Positions 25,304 to 34,469 are shown, numbered from the stretch's first letter. The stretch: 64,000 nt of DNA from Bradyrhizobium sp. (GCF_030646015.1 NZ_JAUSLT010000031.1:1-64000); one strand, 5' to 3'. The notes: generated by a model not told the origin, from the sequence alone. Numbers and translations: made by a program.

Positions 25304-26149
25304 TCAGGCTTTCAGGCGCGCGGCGTGCCAGCGCAGATGATCGCTCATGAAGGTGGAGATGAAGTAGTAGCTGTGGTCGTAACCTTCCTGGCGGCGCAAG
25401 GTGAGGGGGATGTTTGCCTTCTCGCAGGCGGCCTGCAGCAATTCGGGACGAAGCTGCTCGGCCAGAAACGGATCGGCGCCGCCATAATCCACCAGCAGGT
25501 CGGAGAATTTGGCGCCGTCCTCGATCAGCGCCACCGCGTCATGCCTGCGCCAGCTTGGCTTGTCGTTGCCGAGATAGCCGCCCAGCGCCTTGATGCCCCA
25601 CGGCACTTGCGAGGGAGCGACGATCGGTGCGAAGGCGCTGGCGGCGCGGTAACGATCGGGATGGCGCAATGCGCTGGTCAGTGCCCCGTGACCGCCCATG
25701 GAGTGACCGAAGATGGATTGCCTGATGGCATCGACGGGAAAATGCGCGGCGACCAGTTCCGGCAATTCTGCCGTGACATAGCTCCACATGCGGTAATTGC
25801 GGGCGAACGGCTCCTGCATCGCATCGACATAGAAGCCGGCGCCGAGACCGAAATCATAGGCCTTCGCGGGGTCGCCGGGCACATTTTCTCCGCGCGGGCT
25901 GGTGTCCGGCGCGACCAGGATCAGTCCGAGTTCGGCACATGAGCGGCGGAATTCGCCCTTTTCGGTGACGTTGGCGTGGGTACAGGTCAAACCCGACAGA
26001 TACCAGACCACCGGCAGCCTGGCGCCCTCGCGATGCGGCGGCACGTAGACCGAAAAGGTCATCTCCGTCCCGGTCTCGCGACTGGCGTGCTTGTAGACGC
26101 CTTGCACGCCGTCATAGGATTTGTTGAGTGAAACGGTTTGAATTGTCAT
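25304..26149 (-). CDS. fghA: S-formylglutathione hydrolase
   Basis: A 281-residue esterase-D family hydrolase that cleaves S-formylglutathione to formate and glutathione, the step after the FrmA-type dehydrogenase. The catalytic triad is Ser150 (GHSMGG), Asp226 (YGGADPF) and His259 (GYDHSYYF). Length and the LSGLTCTHANVTEKGEFRR segment are typical. It lies 33 nt downstream of the response-regulator gene on the same strand, so formate production and its regulator appear co-transcribed. It is 20 kb from frmA and gfa. Confidence 0.97.
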   Translation of the reverse strand: MTIQTVSLNKSYDGVQGVYKHASRETGTEMTFSVYVPPHREGARLPVVWYLSGLTCTHANVTEKGEFRRSCAELGLILVAPDTSPRGENVPGDPAKAYDFGLGAGFYVDAMQEPFARNYRMWSYVTAELPELVAAHFPVDAIRQSIFGHSMGGHGALTSALRHPDRYRAASAFAPIVAPSQVPWGIKALGGYLGNDKPSWRRHDAVALIEDGAKFSDLLVDYGGADPFLAEQLRPELLQAACEKANIPLTLRRQEGYDHSYYFISTFMSDHLRWHAARLKA

Positions 26150-26182
26150 GACCTTACGACTCCAGCAGCGCGCGACGCCATT

Positions 26183-26809
26183 TCAGGCGACGCCGTTGTC
26201 GATGGCCAGCCGCACCAGTTCGGCGGAGGTCCGCACCCCGAGCTTCTGGCGCATGATCGAGGAGGTGTTGGCAACAGTCTTGTAGGAGGAGCGAACCAGC
26301 CATGCGATTTCGGAGAGATTCTTTCCCGCACTGAGCAGGCGCAAGATCTCCATCTCGCGGGTAGTCAGTTTCGACAGCGGATTCTGCGCGAACGCGGGAC
26401 CCCCGAAGGCGATGCTTTGCGCCATCGCCGCAGGCAAATAGACTCCGCCCTTTCCGACTTCACGGACGGCCTCGACAAGATCCCGGGGATCGCCGGTCTT
26501 GGAGACATAACCCTTGGCGCCGACCTCGATGGCGCGGGCGGCGAACACGGGATCATCGTTCATGCTGAACATGATGATGCGCGCGGATGCATCGAGCCCG
26601 AGGATGCGCTTGGCCAATTCATACCCGGACACCGTGGGCAGGTTGATATCGAGAACGCAGATGTCCGGATGCTCTCTTCCAAAGGCGCGCTCGCCGCTCT
26701 CGGCGTCGGACGCTTCCAGGATGTCGATGTCGGGGTCGTCCGCGAACAATGCGCGGCACCCTGAAGCAACGATGCGATGATCATCAACGATCAGAACGCG
26801 CATTGGCAT
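26183..26809 (-). CDS. NarL/LuxR-type response regulator (FlhR-like)
   Basis: About 208 residues. The receiver domain has the acidic pair DD9-10, phosphorylation site Asp54 (CVLDINLP) and the conserved Lys in GYVSKTG. The C-terminal LuxR-type helix-turn-helix is LTTREMEILRLLSAGKNLSEIAWLVRSSYKTVANTSSIMRQKLGVRT. A kinase with the matching HisKA_3 type starts on the other strand about 200 bp away. With fghA directly downstream, this pair most resembles FlhSR/RfdRS, which control formaldehyde oxidation and xoxF in Paracoccus and Rhodobacter. ATG 26803 is an alternative start. Confidence 0.9.
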   Translation of the reverse strand: MPMRVLIVDDHRIVASGCRALFADDPDIDILEASDAESGERAFGREHPDICVLDINLPTVSGYELAKRILGLDASARIIMFSMNDDPVFAARAIEVGAKGYVSKTGDPRDLVEAVREVGKGGVYLPAAMAQSIAFGGPAFAQNPLSKLTTREMEILRLLSAGKNLSEIAWLVRSSYKTVANTSSIMRQKLGVRTSAELVRLAIDNGVA

Positions 26810-27003
26810 TGGTCCCGGGTACCCGCGTCGTTGCTGCACCGCATCAGATCAAATCGATGGCGCGAATGGCGGCGCCATGCTTGCCGTCGACGATTATGCA
26901 GCTGGAGCGATAATGCTGTACGTTCCAATTAGATAGCCGCCTCCCTTATCTGTCAACGCTCCCCGGTGGGGAATCGAATACCCCTAGCTCGTGGACAAGC
27001 GCT

Positions 27004-28371
27004 ATGTGGCAAAAACTCTCGTTGCGTGCCCGCATTAACCTGCTGCTCGCGCTCGTCCTGATGCTCGGTCTGGCCGCCAATATTGCGCGGCTGGTGCTGG
27101 AGGCGGCACCCCGTGTTCAGGCCGAGGACCAAAGCGTCGTGCGGCTGGCGCGTGAATTCATCGAAACGATCGTCGCAGGACTGAACGAGGCTCCGGATCC
27201 CGATGCGCGGTTGAATCAGATCGTTCACGACCTCAACCGGCTGCGTCATGTCAGTATCACACGGCAGATTGATACTGTGGCGAGAGCAGGGCAGACGGAC
27301 CGATCCGGCGACAATGACGATTCACGTTCGCCACCGGCATGGTTCATCACGCTGGTTCACCCGGAAAAGACCGCGGTGAGCGTGCCGATTTCTATTCATG
27401 GGAAATCGGAGTCGCTCCTGATCACCTCGCATCCGAACGATGAGATGGCCGAGATCTGGGACGGAATCGTCACCCAGCTGCTAATCGGCTCCGTGATCGC
27501 GATCGTGCTCTTCCTCATTACGACCAGGGTCGTCGGCCGGGCCCTTGCGCCCATCCAGATGCTTTCGGAGGCGATGGCGAAAATCGAATCCGGTGGTTAC
27601 GACACCCGCGTGAAACCGGATGGCCCGCCGGAACTTGCCGCCATTTGCGACAAGTTGAATCATCTTGCCGCGACGCTGGAGAACGCCGTTGAAGACAAGC
27701 GGCGTCTGGCCGAGCGCGTCGTCTCGCTGCAGGATGTCGAACGCAAGGAGATTGCGCGGGAACTGCACGACGAATTCGGCCCCTATCTCTTCGCGCTACG
27801 CGCCCATGCCAGCGCACTGACGCGGATCGCAGATTCAGGCGAACCGAACGTGGAGGTCGCGCGAAAGCACGGCACTGCCATCCTGGAACAGGTGAACGCC
27901 TTGCAGCGATCCAATCGGCGGGTTCTGGAAAAACTGCGGCCGGTGGGATTGACGGAGCTTGGTCTTCGCGAAGCGCTCGGCGCTCTCTTGCGCCTGTGGC
28001 GCGAGTCGCACCCCGGCGTGGTCATCGAAACGACGATCTCGCAGTCGCTCGGCGAGACCGGAGAAACAGCCGATTTGACGATCTACCGCACCATTCAGGA
28101 AGCCCTGACCAATGTCTTTCGCCACGCCGGCGCCACCTGCGTCAACGTCACCGTCGAGCCCACGGAGCTGCTTTCGGGATTGGCGCGTCGCAGCGGCGCT
28201 CTGGTGCGGGTGCGCGACAATGGCAGCGGACTGAAGGCGGATCACAGGCTGGGACTCGGCCTGACGGGAATGCGGGAGCGCATCTTGGCGCTGGGCGGCT
28301 CGCTCACGGTCGCCTCCGGAGACGGCGGCGTGACGGTAGAGGCCGTCATTCCCGGGGTCGCGCGTCCATAA
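27004..28371 (+). CDS. Sensor histidine kinase (FlhS-like)
   Basis: A 455-residue inner-membrane kinase with transmembrane helices near residues 11-33 and 157-175, a periplasmic sensor region of about 120 residues between them, a HAMP segment, then a HisKA_3 dimerisation helix with phospho-accepting His255 (ARELHDEFG). The HATPase domain has the DNGSGL and GLGLTGMRERI boxes. The HisKA_3/NarL pairing with the divergent regulator is standard. The stimulus is unknown; in the FlhS group it is linked to C1 metabolism. The TonB receptor gene follows 148 nt downstream on the same strand. Confidence 0.92.
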   Translation: MWQKLSLRARINLLLALVLMLGLAANIARLVLEAAPRVQAEDQSVVRLAREFIETIVAGLNEAPDPDARLNQIVHDLNRLRHVSITRQIDTVARAGQTDRSGDNDDSRSPPAWFITLVHPEKTAVSVPISIHGKSESLLITSHPNDEMAEIWDGIVTQLLIGSVIAIVLFLITTRVVGRALAPIQMLSEAMAKIESGGYDTRVKPDGPPELAAICDKLNHLAATLENAVEDKRRLAERVVSLQDVERKEIARELHDEFGPYLFALRAHASALTRIADSGEPNVEVARKHGTAILEQVNALQRSNRRVLEKLRPVGLTELGLREALGALLRLWRESHPGVVIETTISQSLGETGETADLTIYRTIQEALTNVFRHAGATCVNVTVEPTELLSGLARRSGALVRVRDNGSGLKADHRLGLGLTGMRERILALGGSLTVASGDGGVTVEAVIPGVARP

Positions 28372-28372
28372 T

Positions 28373-28401
28373 TCGGGAAGTTTTCCCGATCTATTCGGGA
28401 A
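28373..28401. promoter_or_regulatory. Palindrome plus third half-site upstream of the TonB receptor gene
   Basis: TCGGGAA (28373-28379) and TTCCCGA (28383-28389) form a perfect 7-bp palindrome with a 3-nt centre. A third TCGGGAA lies at 28395-28401, so the 9-mer ATTCGGGAA is directly repeated 22 bp apart. The cluster begins one base after the kinase stop codon. It may be an operator for the receptor gene or a weak terminator, but no T-run follows. Confidence 0.55.
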
Positions 28402-28519
28402 AAAGACTCGATATGGAACCGGACGCTTTGAATGGTGCGCAACTTGTCCGGCGCACTATCATCAGCCGCAACTAACCGGCGGGGCCAACGCAGCCGGAAG
28501 TGGGGTGGAGGGTGACGCA

Positions 28520-30952
28520 ATGGGCGCTCGATCTCTGTTCATCGGGACCGTATCCACAGTATCGATATGTCTGGTTCCTGGAATCCAGAGTGCTCAAGCG
28601 CAAACCGCGCCCGGCACCTCCTCCGAGGTATTGCCCGCCATCGAGGTCGTTTCCCCGGGAACCGGCGCCAGACCAGCCCGCAACCGAAATACGGCCCGGG
28701 CCACCAGGAACGTTCGCAGGGTCTTCGTCTACCCGACCGCGCCGACGCCGACGGCCGGTTCGGGAATGGATGTCGACAAGGTGCCGTCGGCCGTCAACGC
28801 GTTCGGCGCGAGGCAGATCGAGCGCACCGGCTCGCTCAACATCGCCGACGCCCTGCAGCAACAGGTGCCGGGGATCGTCACCAGCGAAGTGAGCGGCAAT
28901 CCATTTCAGCCGGACATCCAATTTCGCGGGTTTGTCGCATCCCCGGTCTCCGGTACGCCGCAGGGACTAGCGGTTTACCAGAACGGCACGCGCATCAACG
29001 AGGCCTTCGGCGACACCGTCAACTGGGATCTGATCCCGACCGCCGCGATCAGGTCGGTCACCGTCGTGACCAACAATCCCGCCTTTGGACTCAATGCGTT
29101 GGGCGGGGCGGTTAACGTACTGATGAAGGATGGCTTCAACTATCAGGGTGCCGAGATCAACACGATGGGCGGCTCGTTCGGCCGCATCCAGAGCTCGGCG
29201 CAATGGGGAAAACAGATCGACAGCTTTTCCGTTTACGGCGCTCTCGAAGGATTGCGCGACGGCGGTTTTCGAAATTTTTCGGAGTCGAAGGTCCGCCGCT
29301 TCTATGGCGACGTCGGCTATCGGACCGACAGCAGCGAATTCCACCTCAATGTGGGCGTCGCCAATAACAAGTTCGGCGCCGCTGCGACGGTGCCGGTCGA
29401 ACTGCTGCAGAATTATTGGGGCGCGACCTACACCACGCCGCAGACGACAAACAACCAGGTTGCCTATGTCAATCTGACCGGAAAGGTCGAGGCCACGCCG
29501 ACCTGGACGATCGAAGGCTCGGCGCGCGTGCGCGCGTTCCGGCAGAAGACGGTGGATGGCAATCCGACCGAGACCGTTCGCTGCGCAGCCGACCCGGGAC
29601 TGCTTTGTTTCAACAATGACGATGTTGCTGCCAACGGCCTCAATGGACTCCAGCTCGTCAATCCATTCCCTGCCGATGCCATACTGGGGCAGATCGACCG
29701 GACCACAACGCGCTCGACGACGACGGGCGGAAGCTTGCAGGCGACCAACACCGACCAGGTGTTCGGGCACAACAATCAATTCATGGTCGGCGCCAGTCTC
29801 GACTCCGGCGTGACCCGGTTCGGGGCCAGTGCGGAATTGGGAACCATCGGCTCGAACTACGTCGTCAACGGCAGCGGCATATTTCTCGGACCGTCCGGCG
29901 AACCGACCGTGATCGGCCCGGTCTCGCTTCGCGCCACCAACCGCTACACCGGTCTCTACGCCCTCGACACGTTCGACGTGACGGATGCGTTTTCGATCAC
30001 GGGGGGCGGGCGGTTCAACCATGCGCAGATCCGGCTGGAGGATCAGATCGGCACCGCGCTCAACGGCGAGCATACGTTCAGCCGCTTCAATCCGATCATC
30101 GGCGCCACCTACAAGATCAATTCCGGCTTGACGGCCTACGCCGGCTATTCCGAGGCCAATCGCGCGCCGACCCCGCTGGAGCTCGCCTGCGCCGACTCCG
30201 CACGCCCTTGTATGCTCGCCGCATTCCTCGTCGCCGACCCGCCGCTGAAGCAGGTGGTCTCCCGCACCGTGGAACTCGGTCTGCGCGGCAGCAAGGAGCT
30301 GAACATCGGCACCTTCAGCTGGAAGCTCGGCGGATTCCGCGCGGAGAACAACGATGACATCATGGCGATTCCGAGTCCGGAGTTTCAGGGATTTGGCTAT
30401 TTCCAGAATGTAGGCTCGACGCGCCGCCAGGGCATCGAGGCACAGGTCAATCTCACATCGAAGACGATGCAGCTCTATGCCAGCTATGCCCTGGTGGACG
30501 CGCGCTTCCTCACCGCTCTGCAGCTCCCTTCCGCCAGTCCGTTCGCCGTTGACGGCAACGTCCAGGTCCTGCCGGGCAATCGAATTCCGTCGATTCCCCG
30601 CAACCGGATCAAGGCCGGTATCGACTACTGGGTCACCGATCAACTCAAGGTCGGAGGGGATGCATTATTCGTCAGCGACCAGTATTTTGTCGGCGACGAA
30701 TCCAATCAGGCGGCGAGGCTACCGTCGTATGCGGTTTTCAACACGCATGCGTCGTATCAGATCAACAAGACGCTCCAGATCTACGGGCGTGTCGACAATA
30801 TCTTCGACCGTCGCTACGCGACCCACGGCACCTTTTTCCAGACCGATGATGTCCCCAATTTCGCCAATGGCGGGGCGGAGTTCACCGATGCCCGTTCGGT
30901 CAGCCCGGCGCGGCCGCGCGCCTTTTACGCGGGCCTGAAGGCGACATTCTAA
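28520..30952 (+). CDS. TonB-dependent outer-membrane receptor, candidate lanthanide-chelate receptor (LutH-like)
   Basis: An 810-residue receptor with a signal peptide ending near QAQ. The plug domain (VPSAVNAFGARQIERTGSLNIADALQQQVPGIVTSEVSGNPFQPDIQFRG) is followed by a 22-strand-type barrel ending in Phe (AFYAGLKATF). The LNALGGAVNVLMKDG motif typical of siderophore-type plugs is present. GGAGG at 28507-28511 supports ATG 28520 over GTG 28505. Its place beside the formaldehyde two-component genes and the lut-like operon suggests uptake of a lanthanide complex, as for LutH, but iron or other ligands are not excluded by sequence. Confidence 0.85.
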   Translation: MGARSLFIGTVSTVSICLVPGIQSAQAQTAPGTSSEVLPAIEVVSPGTGARPARNRNTARATRNVRRVFVYPTAPTPTAGSGMDVDKVPSAVNAFGARQIERTGSLNIADALQQQVPGIVTSEVSGNPFQPDIQFRGFVASPVSGTPQGLAVYQNGTRINEAFGDTVNWDLIPTAAIRSVTVVTNNPAFGLNALGGAVNVLMKDGFNYQGAEINTMGGSFGRIQSSAQWGKQIDSFSVYGALEGLRDGGFRNFSESKVRRFYGDVGYRTDSSEFHLNVGVANNKFGAAATVPVELLQNYWGATYTTPQTTNNQVAYVNLTGKVEATPTWTIEGSARVRAFRQKTVDGNPTETVRCAADPGLLCFNNDDVAANGLNGLQLVNPFPADAILGQIDRTTTRSTTTGGSLQATNTDQVFGHNNQFMVGASLDSGVTRFGASAELGTIGSNYVVNGSGIFLGPSGEPTVIGPVSLRATNRYTGLYALDTFDVTDAFSITGGGRFNHAQIRLEDQIGTALNGEHTFSRFNPIIGATYKINSGLTAYAGYSEANRAPTPLELACADSARPCMLAAFLVADPPLKQVVSRTVELGLRGSKELNIGTFSWKLGGFRAENNDDIMAIPSPEFQGFGYFQNVGSTRRQGIEAQVNLTSKTMQLYASYALVDARFLTALQLPSASPFAVDGNVQVLPGNRIPSIPRNRIKAGIDYWVTDQLKVGGDALFVSDQYFVGDESNQAARLPSYAVFNTHASYQINKTLQIYGRVDNIFDRRYATHGTFFQTDDVPNFANGGAEFTDARSVSPARPRAFYAGLKATF

Positions 30953-30992
30953 GGCTGGCGGGCGTGGCAGGGATGCCGGGCGGGGCGGCCCG

Positions 30993-31373
30993 TCATGGTC
31001 GGATCCACCAGGCATACAAGAACCATCCCAGCGTCAGCCCGCCCACCGTCCATACCAGAAGGATCGCGGCCATTCCGGCCCGGCTGGTTGGACGCTGCCC
31101 GGCCTCGGTTGCCCTGGCGCGATACTCGACCATGACCTCGTCGGGGATGAGCCGCACCACGAACCAGATCCCCAAGGGAAGGATCAACAACTCGTCGAAA
31201 TAGCCGATGACCGGAATGAAGTCCGGGATCAGGTCGATCGGCGAAAGCGCATAGGCAGCGACGGCGATCGCGAGAGCCTTCGCGTACCATGGCACGCGCG
31301 GATCGCGGGAAGCCAGATAGATCGCGTGAGCGTCTCGCTTGAGGCGGCGCGCCCAGGTCTTGATACGGGAGAA
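30993..31373 (-). CDS. DUF1232 (YkvA-like) membrane protein
   Basis: A 126-residue inner-membrane protein. The DUF1232 core YLASRDPRVPWYAKALAIAVAAYALSPIDLIPDFIPVIGYFDELLILPLGIWFVVRLIPDEV is unmistakable, with SPIDLIPDFIPVIGYFDE as the signature. A further helix ends the protein. ATG 31373 lies in one copy of an 18-bp tandem duplication; the other copy holds another in-frame ATG (31394). Function is unknown for the family. It converges with the TonB receptor gene. Confidence 0.85.
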   Translation of the reverse strand, partial: FSRIKTWARRLKRDAHAIYLASRDPRVPWYAKALAIAVAAYALSPIDLIPDFIPVIGYFDELLILPLGIWFVVRLIPDEVMVEYRARATEAGQRPTSRAGMAAILLVWTVGGLTLGWFLYAWWIRP

Positions 31374-31399
31374 CATCTGGTTACGGGAGAGCATCTGGT
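31364..31399. repeat. 18-bp tandem duplication spanning the DUF1232 start codon
   Basis: The unit TACGGGAGAACATCTGGT at 31364-31381 is followed directly by TACGGGAGAGCATCTGGT at 31382-31399 (one mismatch). On the minus strand each unit contains an in-frame ATG, so the gene has duplicated start sites. The gap from 31400 to 31618 otherwise shows only a weak FNR-like half-site at 31549-31562. Confidence 0.8.
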
Positions 31400-31618
31400 C
31401 TTTTTACAGTACCAGTCGCCATCCGCCAAAGCGCCCCGGCAAAAAGATGCTCTCGAGCGGAGCCCAGGAGCATCCCGAAGTCTGGCGGTTGCGTCCGGGG
31501 AAGTGGACGTCCGCAAATTCAAGTTACGCAGATGCCGGGGCGTCGTCGTTGCGATGGATCAAATTCGCCGGGAATACGGCTTCGTGCCTTGCGGTCTCAC
31601 TGCGGTCAGGGCCACAAC

Positions 31619-31960
31619 TCACCAGAACTGCCACCAGCTTCTTGAAGCCGCACTCTTTGCAACGAGGTATTCGACGATTTCCGCCTTGACCGCGTCCTTT
31701 TCATTGGGGTGGCTAGCCATGAAATTCAGGATCCATGCGCGCCTGACCGTCTCCGAGCCGCTGGGAATTTTGCGCAGGATCTTCGTGTCCGACGCATGGC
31801 AGCCGCCGCAACCGGCCGTGAAGGCCTCCTCGGGGGTCACCGCGCCGGCGGGCAGGCTGCCTGACGCCATCATGACTGCTCCTGCGATCAGGCTCATGGC
31901 CAGGCGATCGTGCAGTATCACGCCTGTCGATCGGTTGGCGCCCTCGCTTCGCGTCCGCAC
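31619..31960 (-). CDS. Small mono-haem cytochrome c-like protein
   Basis: Up to 113 residues. The haem-binding motif CGGCH follows an export segment (LAMSLIAGAVMMASGSLPAGAVTPEEAF), and MASHPNEKD may supply the distal methionine. The protein is short for a cytochrome c. The first possible start (GTG 31960) begins one base after the groEL-like stop; GTG 31921 or ATG 31897 are alternatives. It is likely co-transcribed with the chaperonin gene. Its redox partner is unknown. Confidence 0.75.
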   Translation of the reverse strand: MRTRSEGANRSTGVILHDRLAMSLIAGAVMMASGSLPAGAVTPEEAFTAGCGGCHASDTKILRKIPSGSETVRRAWILNFMASHPNEKDAVKAEIVEYLVAKSAASRSWWQFW

Positions 31961-31961
31961 G

Positions 31962-33584
31962 TCACATCGCCATTTCCGGTTCAGTCGGTCGCTCTCGCTT
32001 CGGCTCCGGTATCTCCGTCATGGTCGCTTCGGTGAGCAGCAGCACGCTGGCGACCGAAACGGCATTTTCCAGCGCGGTACGAACCACCTTCGCGGGATCG
32101 ATGATGCCGGCCTCGACCAGGTCGACATATTCCTTGCGTGCGGCGTCGAAGCCGAAATTGCCCTGACCGCCCAGCATCCGGGCGATCACGACGCCGCCGT
32201 CCACGGCGGAATTCTCCGCGATCTGGCGGGCAGGGGCTTCCAGCGCCCGCTTCAAAATCTGGACGCCGGTCCGCTCGTCGCCTTCGCAGGCGGTTTCTTC
32301 CCGGGCCACCGCTTCGATGCATTTGAGCAGCGCGAGACCGCCGCCCGGCACGATTCCCTCGGCCACCGCCGCCTTGGTGGAACTGATGGCGTCGTCGAGT
32401 GCCTCCTTCTTGGCCTTCATCTCCGCCTCGGTCGGGGCGCCGACCCGGATTACCGCGACGCCGCCGGCCAGTTTGGCGAGCCGCTCTTCGAGCTTCTCGC
32501 GATCGTAGTCACTGGTGGTCTTTTCGATCTCGCGCCGGATCTGCGCAATGCGGCCATCGATCCGGACACGGTCGCCGCCGCTGCCGATCAGCGTGGTATT
32601 TTCCTTGTCCGCGACCACCCGCGCGGCGCGCCCGAGCTGTTGCAAGGTGACATTCTCGAGCTTGAGACCGATTTCTTCGGAGATGACCTGCGCGCCGGTC
32701 AGGATTGCGATGTCTTCCAGCATCGCCTTGCGCCGGTCCCCGAAACCGGGCGCCTTGACCGCGCACCCCTTGAGAACGCCGCGGAGCCGGTTCACGATCA
32801 GCGTCGCCAGCGCTTCGCCCTCGATGTCCTCGGCCACGATCAGCAATGGACGGCCGGACTTGGCGACCTGCTCCAGCACCGGGATCAGGTCGCGCAGCGC
32901 CCCGATCTTGTGATCGCACAGCAGTACGAATGGATCTTCCAGCACGGACTCCATGCGCTCGGCGTCGGTGACGAAGTAGGGCGAGATAAAGCCGCGATCG
33001 AATTTCAAGCCTTCGACCACGTCGAGTGTGGTTTCCGTGGTCTTGGATTCCTCGACCGAAATCACGCCGTCGCCGCCGACCTTCTCGATGGCATCGGCAA
33101 CGAGAGCGCCGATTGTCTGGTCATTGTGGGCCGATAAGGTCGCGACTTGGGTCTTTTCAGCCTTCGTCTTCACCGGGCGGGACATGGCACGCAGCGCCTC
33201 GATCGCCACCCGCGCGGCCCGGTCCAGTCCGCGCTTGAGATCGATGGCGCTGGCGCCCGCCGTGACATTGCGTACGCCGTCGGCAAGGATCGCATGGGCG
33301 AGGATGGTCGAGGTGCTGGTGCCGTCGCCGACGACGTCTCCGGTTCTTTCCGCCGCCTGACGGAGCACCTGGGCGCCGAGATTCTCTTCGGGATCCCTGA
33401 GATCGATTTCCTTGGCGATGGTAACGCCATCATTGCAGACGATCGGCGGACCCCAGCTTTTCTGGATCAAGACTGATTTGGACTTCGGCCCCAGCGTGAC
33501 GCGCACCGCATCGGCTAGCAGTGTGGCTCCCCGCAAGACCTTTTCACGGGCGGCGGAGTGAAACAGGATTTGTTTGTGGGCCAT
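31962..33584 (-). CDS. groEL: GroEL-family chaperonin paralogue
   Basis: A 540-residue 60-kDa chaperonin. The ATP-site motifs [32 protein letters not shown] and [11 protein letters not shown] are present, so ATPase activity is expected. It differs from housekeeping GroEL by an N-terminus [14 protein letters not shown], a C-terminus [14 protein letters not shown] in place of the usual GGM-rich tail, and by having no groES gene beside it. It lies downstream of hsp20 with an 86-nt gap and a strong hairpin. Rhizobia carry several groEL copies; this one seems dedicated to the stress island. Confidence 0.95.
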   Translation of the reverse strand: MAHKQILFHSAAREKVLRGATLLADAVRVTLGPKSKSVLIQKSWGPPIVCNDGVTIAKEIDLRDPEENLGAQVLRQAAERTGDVVGDGTSTSTILAHAILADGVRNVTAGASAIDLKRGLDRAARVAIEALRAMSRPVKTKAEKTQVATLSAHNDQTIGALVADAIEKVGGDGVISVEESKTTETTLDVVEGLKFDRGFISPYFVTDAERMESVLEDPFVLLCDHKIGALRDLIPVLEQVAKSGRPLLIVAEDIEGEALATLIVNRLRGVLKGCAVKAPGFGDRRKAMLEDIAILTGAQVISEEIGLKLENVTLQQLGRAARVVADKENTTLIGSGGDRVRIDGRIAQIRREIEKTTSDYDREKLEERLAKLAGGVAVIRVGAPTEAEMKAKKEALDDAISSTKAAVAEGIVPGGGLALLKCIEAVAREETACEGDERTGVQILKRALEAPARQIAENSAVDGGVVIARMLGGQGNFGFDAARKEYVDLVEAGIIDPAKVVRTALENAVSVASVLLLTEATMTEIPEPKRERPTEPEMAM

Positions 33585-33622
33585 TCGCTGTCTCTCCGCG
33601 TAAACAGGTGGTCACAACAACC

Positions 33623-33663
33623 AGCGGCCTCGCCGATCAAGGCCGACAACCGGCGAGGCCGCT
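33623..33663 (-). terminator. Hairpin between hsp20 and the groEL paralogue
   Basis: AGCGGCCTCGCCG (33623-33635) and its perfect complement (33651-33663) flank a 15-nt loop, starting 8 nt after the hsp20 stop codon. No T-run follows, so it could be an attenuator that lets part of the transcript continue into groEL, or an mRNA end stabiliser. Confidence 0.65.
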
Positions 33664-33670
33664 GATCCAC

Positions 33671-34210
33671 TTATTTTGCCGTGACGGGGATCTTCTTCTC
33701 GTTGTTCTGCGCGTCCGGGGACTTCGGCATCGTGACCGTCAGGACTCCGCCCTTGTAGCTCGCTTCGATCTTGCCGCCGTCCACGCTGCCAGGTACCTGC
33801 AGCGAGCGGCGGAACGAGCCGTAGCGGCGCTCGGAGACGTAGCGGTCCTTGGTCTTCTCTTCCTTCTGCTCCTGCTTCTCGCCCTTGATCGTCAGCGTGC
33901 CGTTGGCGAGCTGAATGTCGATGTCCTTGACGTCGAGGCCCGGCAGTTCGGCTGTCAGCTCGAATGCCTTTTCCTTCTCGACGATGTCGATCGCCGGCGA
34001 GACGTTGAAGCCGAGATCGCGCCGCCAGAACGCTTCCATGTCGGGAATCGGACGGAAGAGCGGCGCCTGCAGGAACCCGGTCTGGAAGTCATGAAACAGC
34101 CGGTCGACCTGATTGCGCAGAACTTCAAAGGGTTGCCAGTCCGCGGCCTTGTCCGCCGGCGCAGAGGTTTCTTCGGTCTTAATGGGTAATTTCGTTGCAG
34201 CTTCCACCAT
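33671..34210 (-). CDS. Small heat-shock protein Hsp20 (alpha-crystallin domain)
   Basis: A 179-residue ATP-independent chaperone. A charged N-terminal region (about 70 residues) precedes the alpha-crystallin domain NVSPAIDIVEKEKAFELTAELPGLDVKDIDIQLANGTLTIKGEK, which ends in SYKGGVLTVTMPKSPDAQ with the usual GVLT motif. Eukaryote-like lysine/glutamate linkers occur mid-domain. A FixK/FNR-type box lies 64 nt upstream with AATATT as a -10 at the right distance, so expression under low oxygen is predicted. Confidence 0.95.
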   Translation of the reverse strand: MVEAATKLPIKTEETSAPADKAADWQPFEVLRNQVDRLFHDFQTGFLQAPLFRPIPDMEAFWRRDLGFNVSPAIDIVEKEKAFELTAELPGLDVKDIDIQLANGTLTIKGEKQEQKEEKTKDRYVSERRYGSFRRSLQVPGSVDGGKIEASYKGGVLTVTMPKSPDAQNNEKKIPVTAK

Positions 34211-34273
34211 GATGGATACTCCTCAAGAGGTTGCTTGACGCAAGAACCAATATTCCTGCGGGAGCGTATGTCT

Positions 34274-34287
34274 TTGATCTTCATCAA
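34274..34287. promoter_or_regulatory. FixK/FNR-type box upstream of hsp20
   Basis: TTGATCTTCATCAA is a perfect TTGAT-N4-ATCAA site. On the hsp20 side, AATATT (34249-34254) is centred 29 bp from the box centre, close to the class II arrangement with the box at -41.5. The divergent PhaC-like gene has no -10 at a matching distance, although a TATAGT at 34343-34348 may serve it. Confidence 0.8.
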
Positions 34288-34469
34288 AGGAACTGGTGAC
34301 GCGACGGCGTGAGATAAATCCACGTCGGCAGAGGGGCGGCGTTATAGTGTGTTACAGACAGGTCACTCGCTGAGGGAGACGGCCGATGCCGGTCCCGCGT
34401 TCCGAGCCGTTACAGGAACTGCGATGAAAGCGACGGCGTTGTCGATGACGATAGCCGGGTGAGGGTCAA

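Noticed and set aside
26857..26878. ATGGCGC/GCGCCAT inverted repeat in the regulator-kinase divergent promoter
   Set aside because: Short GC-rich arms are common by chance here and no second copy was seen. Not strong enough to call an operator.
28967..30643. 558-codon minus-strand frame opposite the TonB receptor
   Set aside because: No signal, domain or ribosome site. The plus-strand receptor has a full plug and barrel.
31549..31562. FNR-like site TTGCGATGGATCAA upstream of DUF1232
   Set aside because: One core mismatch, and the correctly spaced hexamer GTAACT is a poor -10. Kept out of the regulon count.
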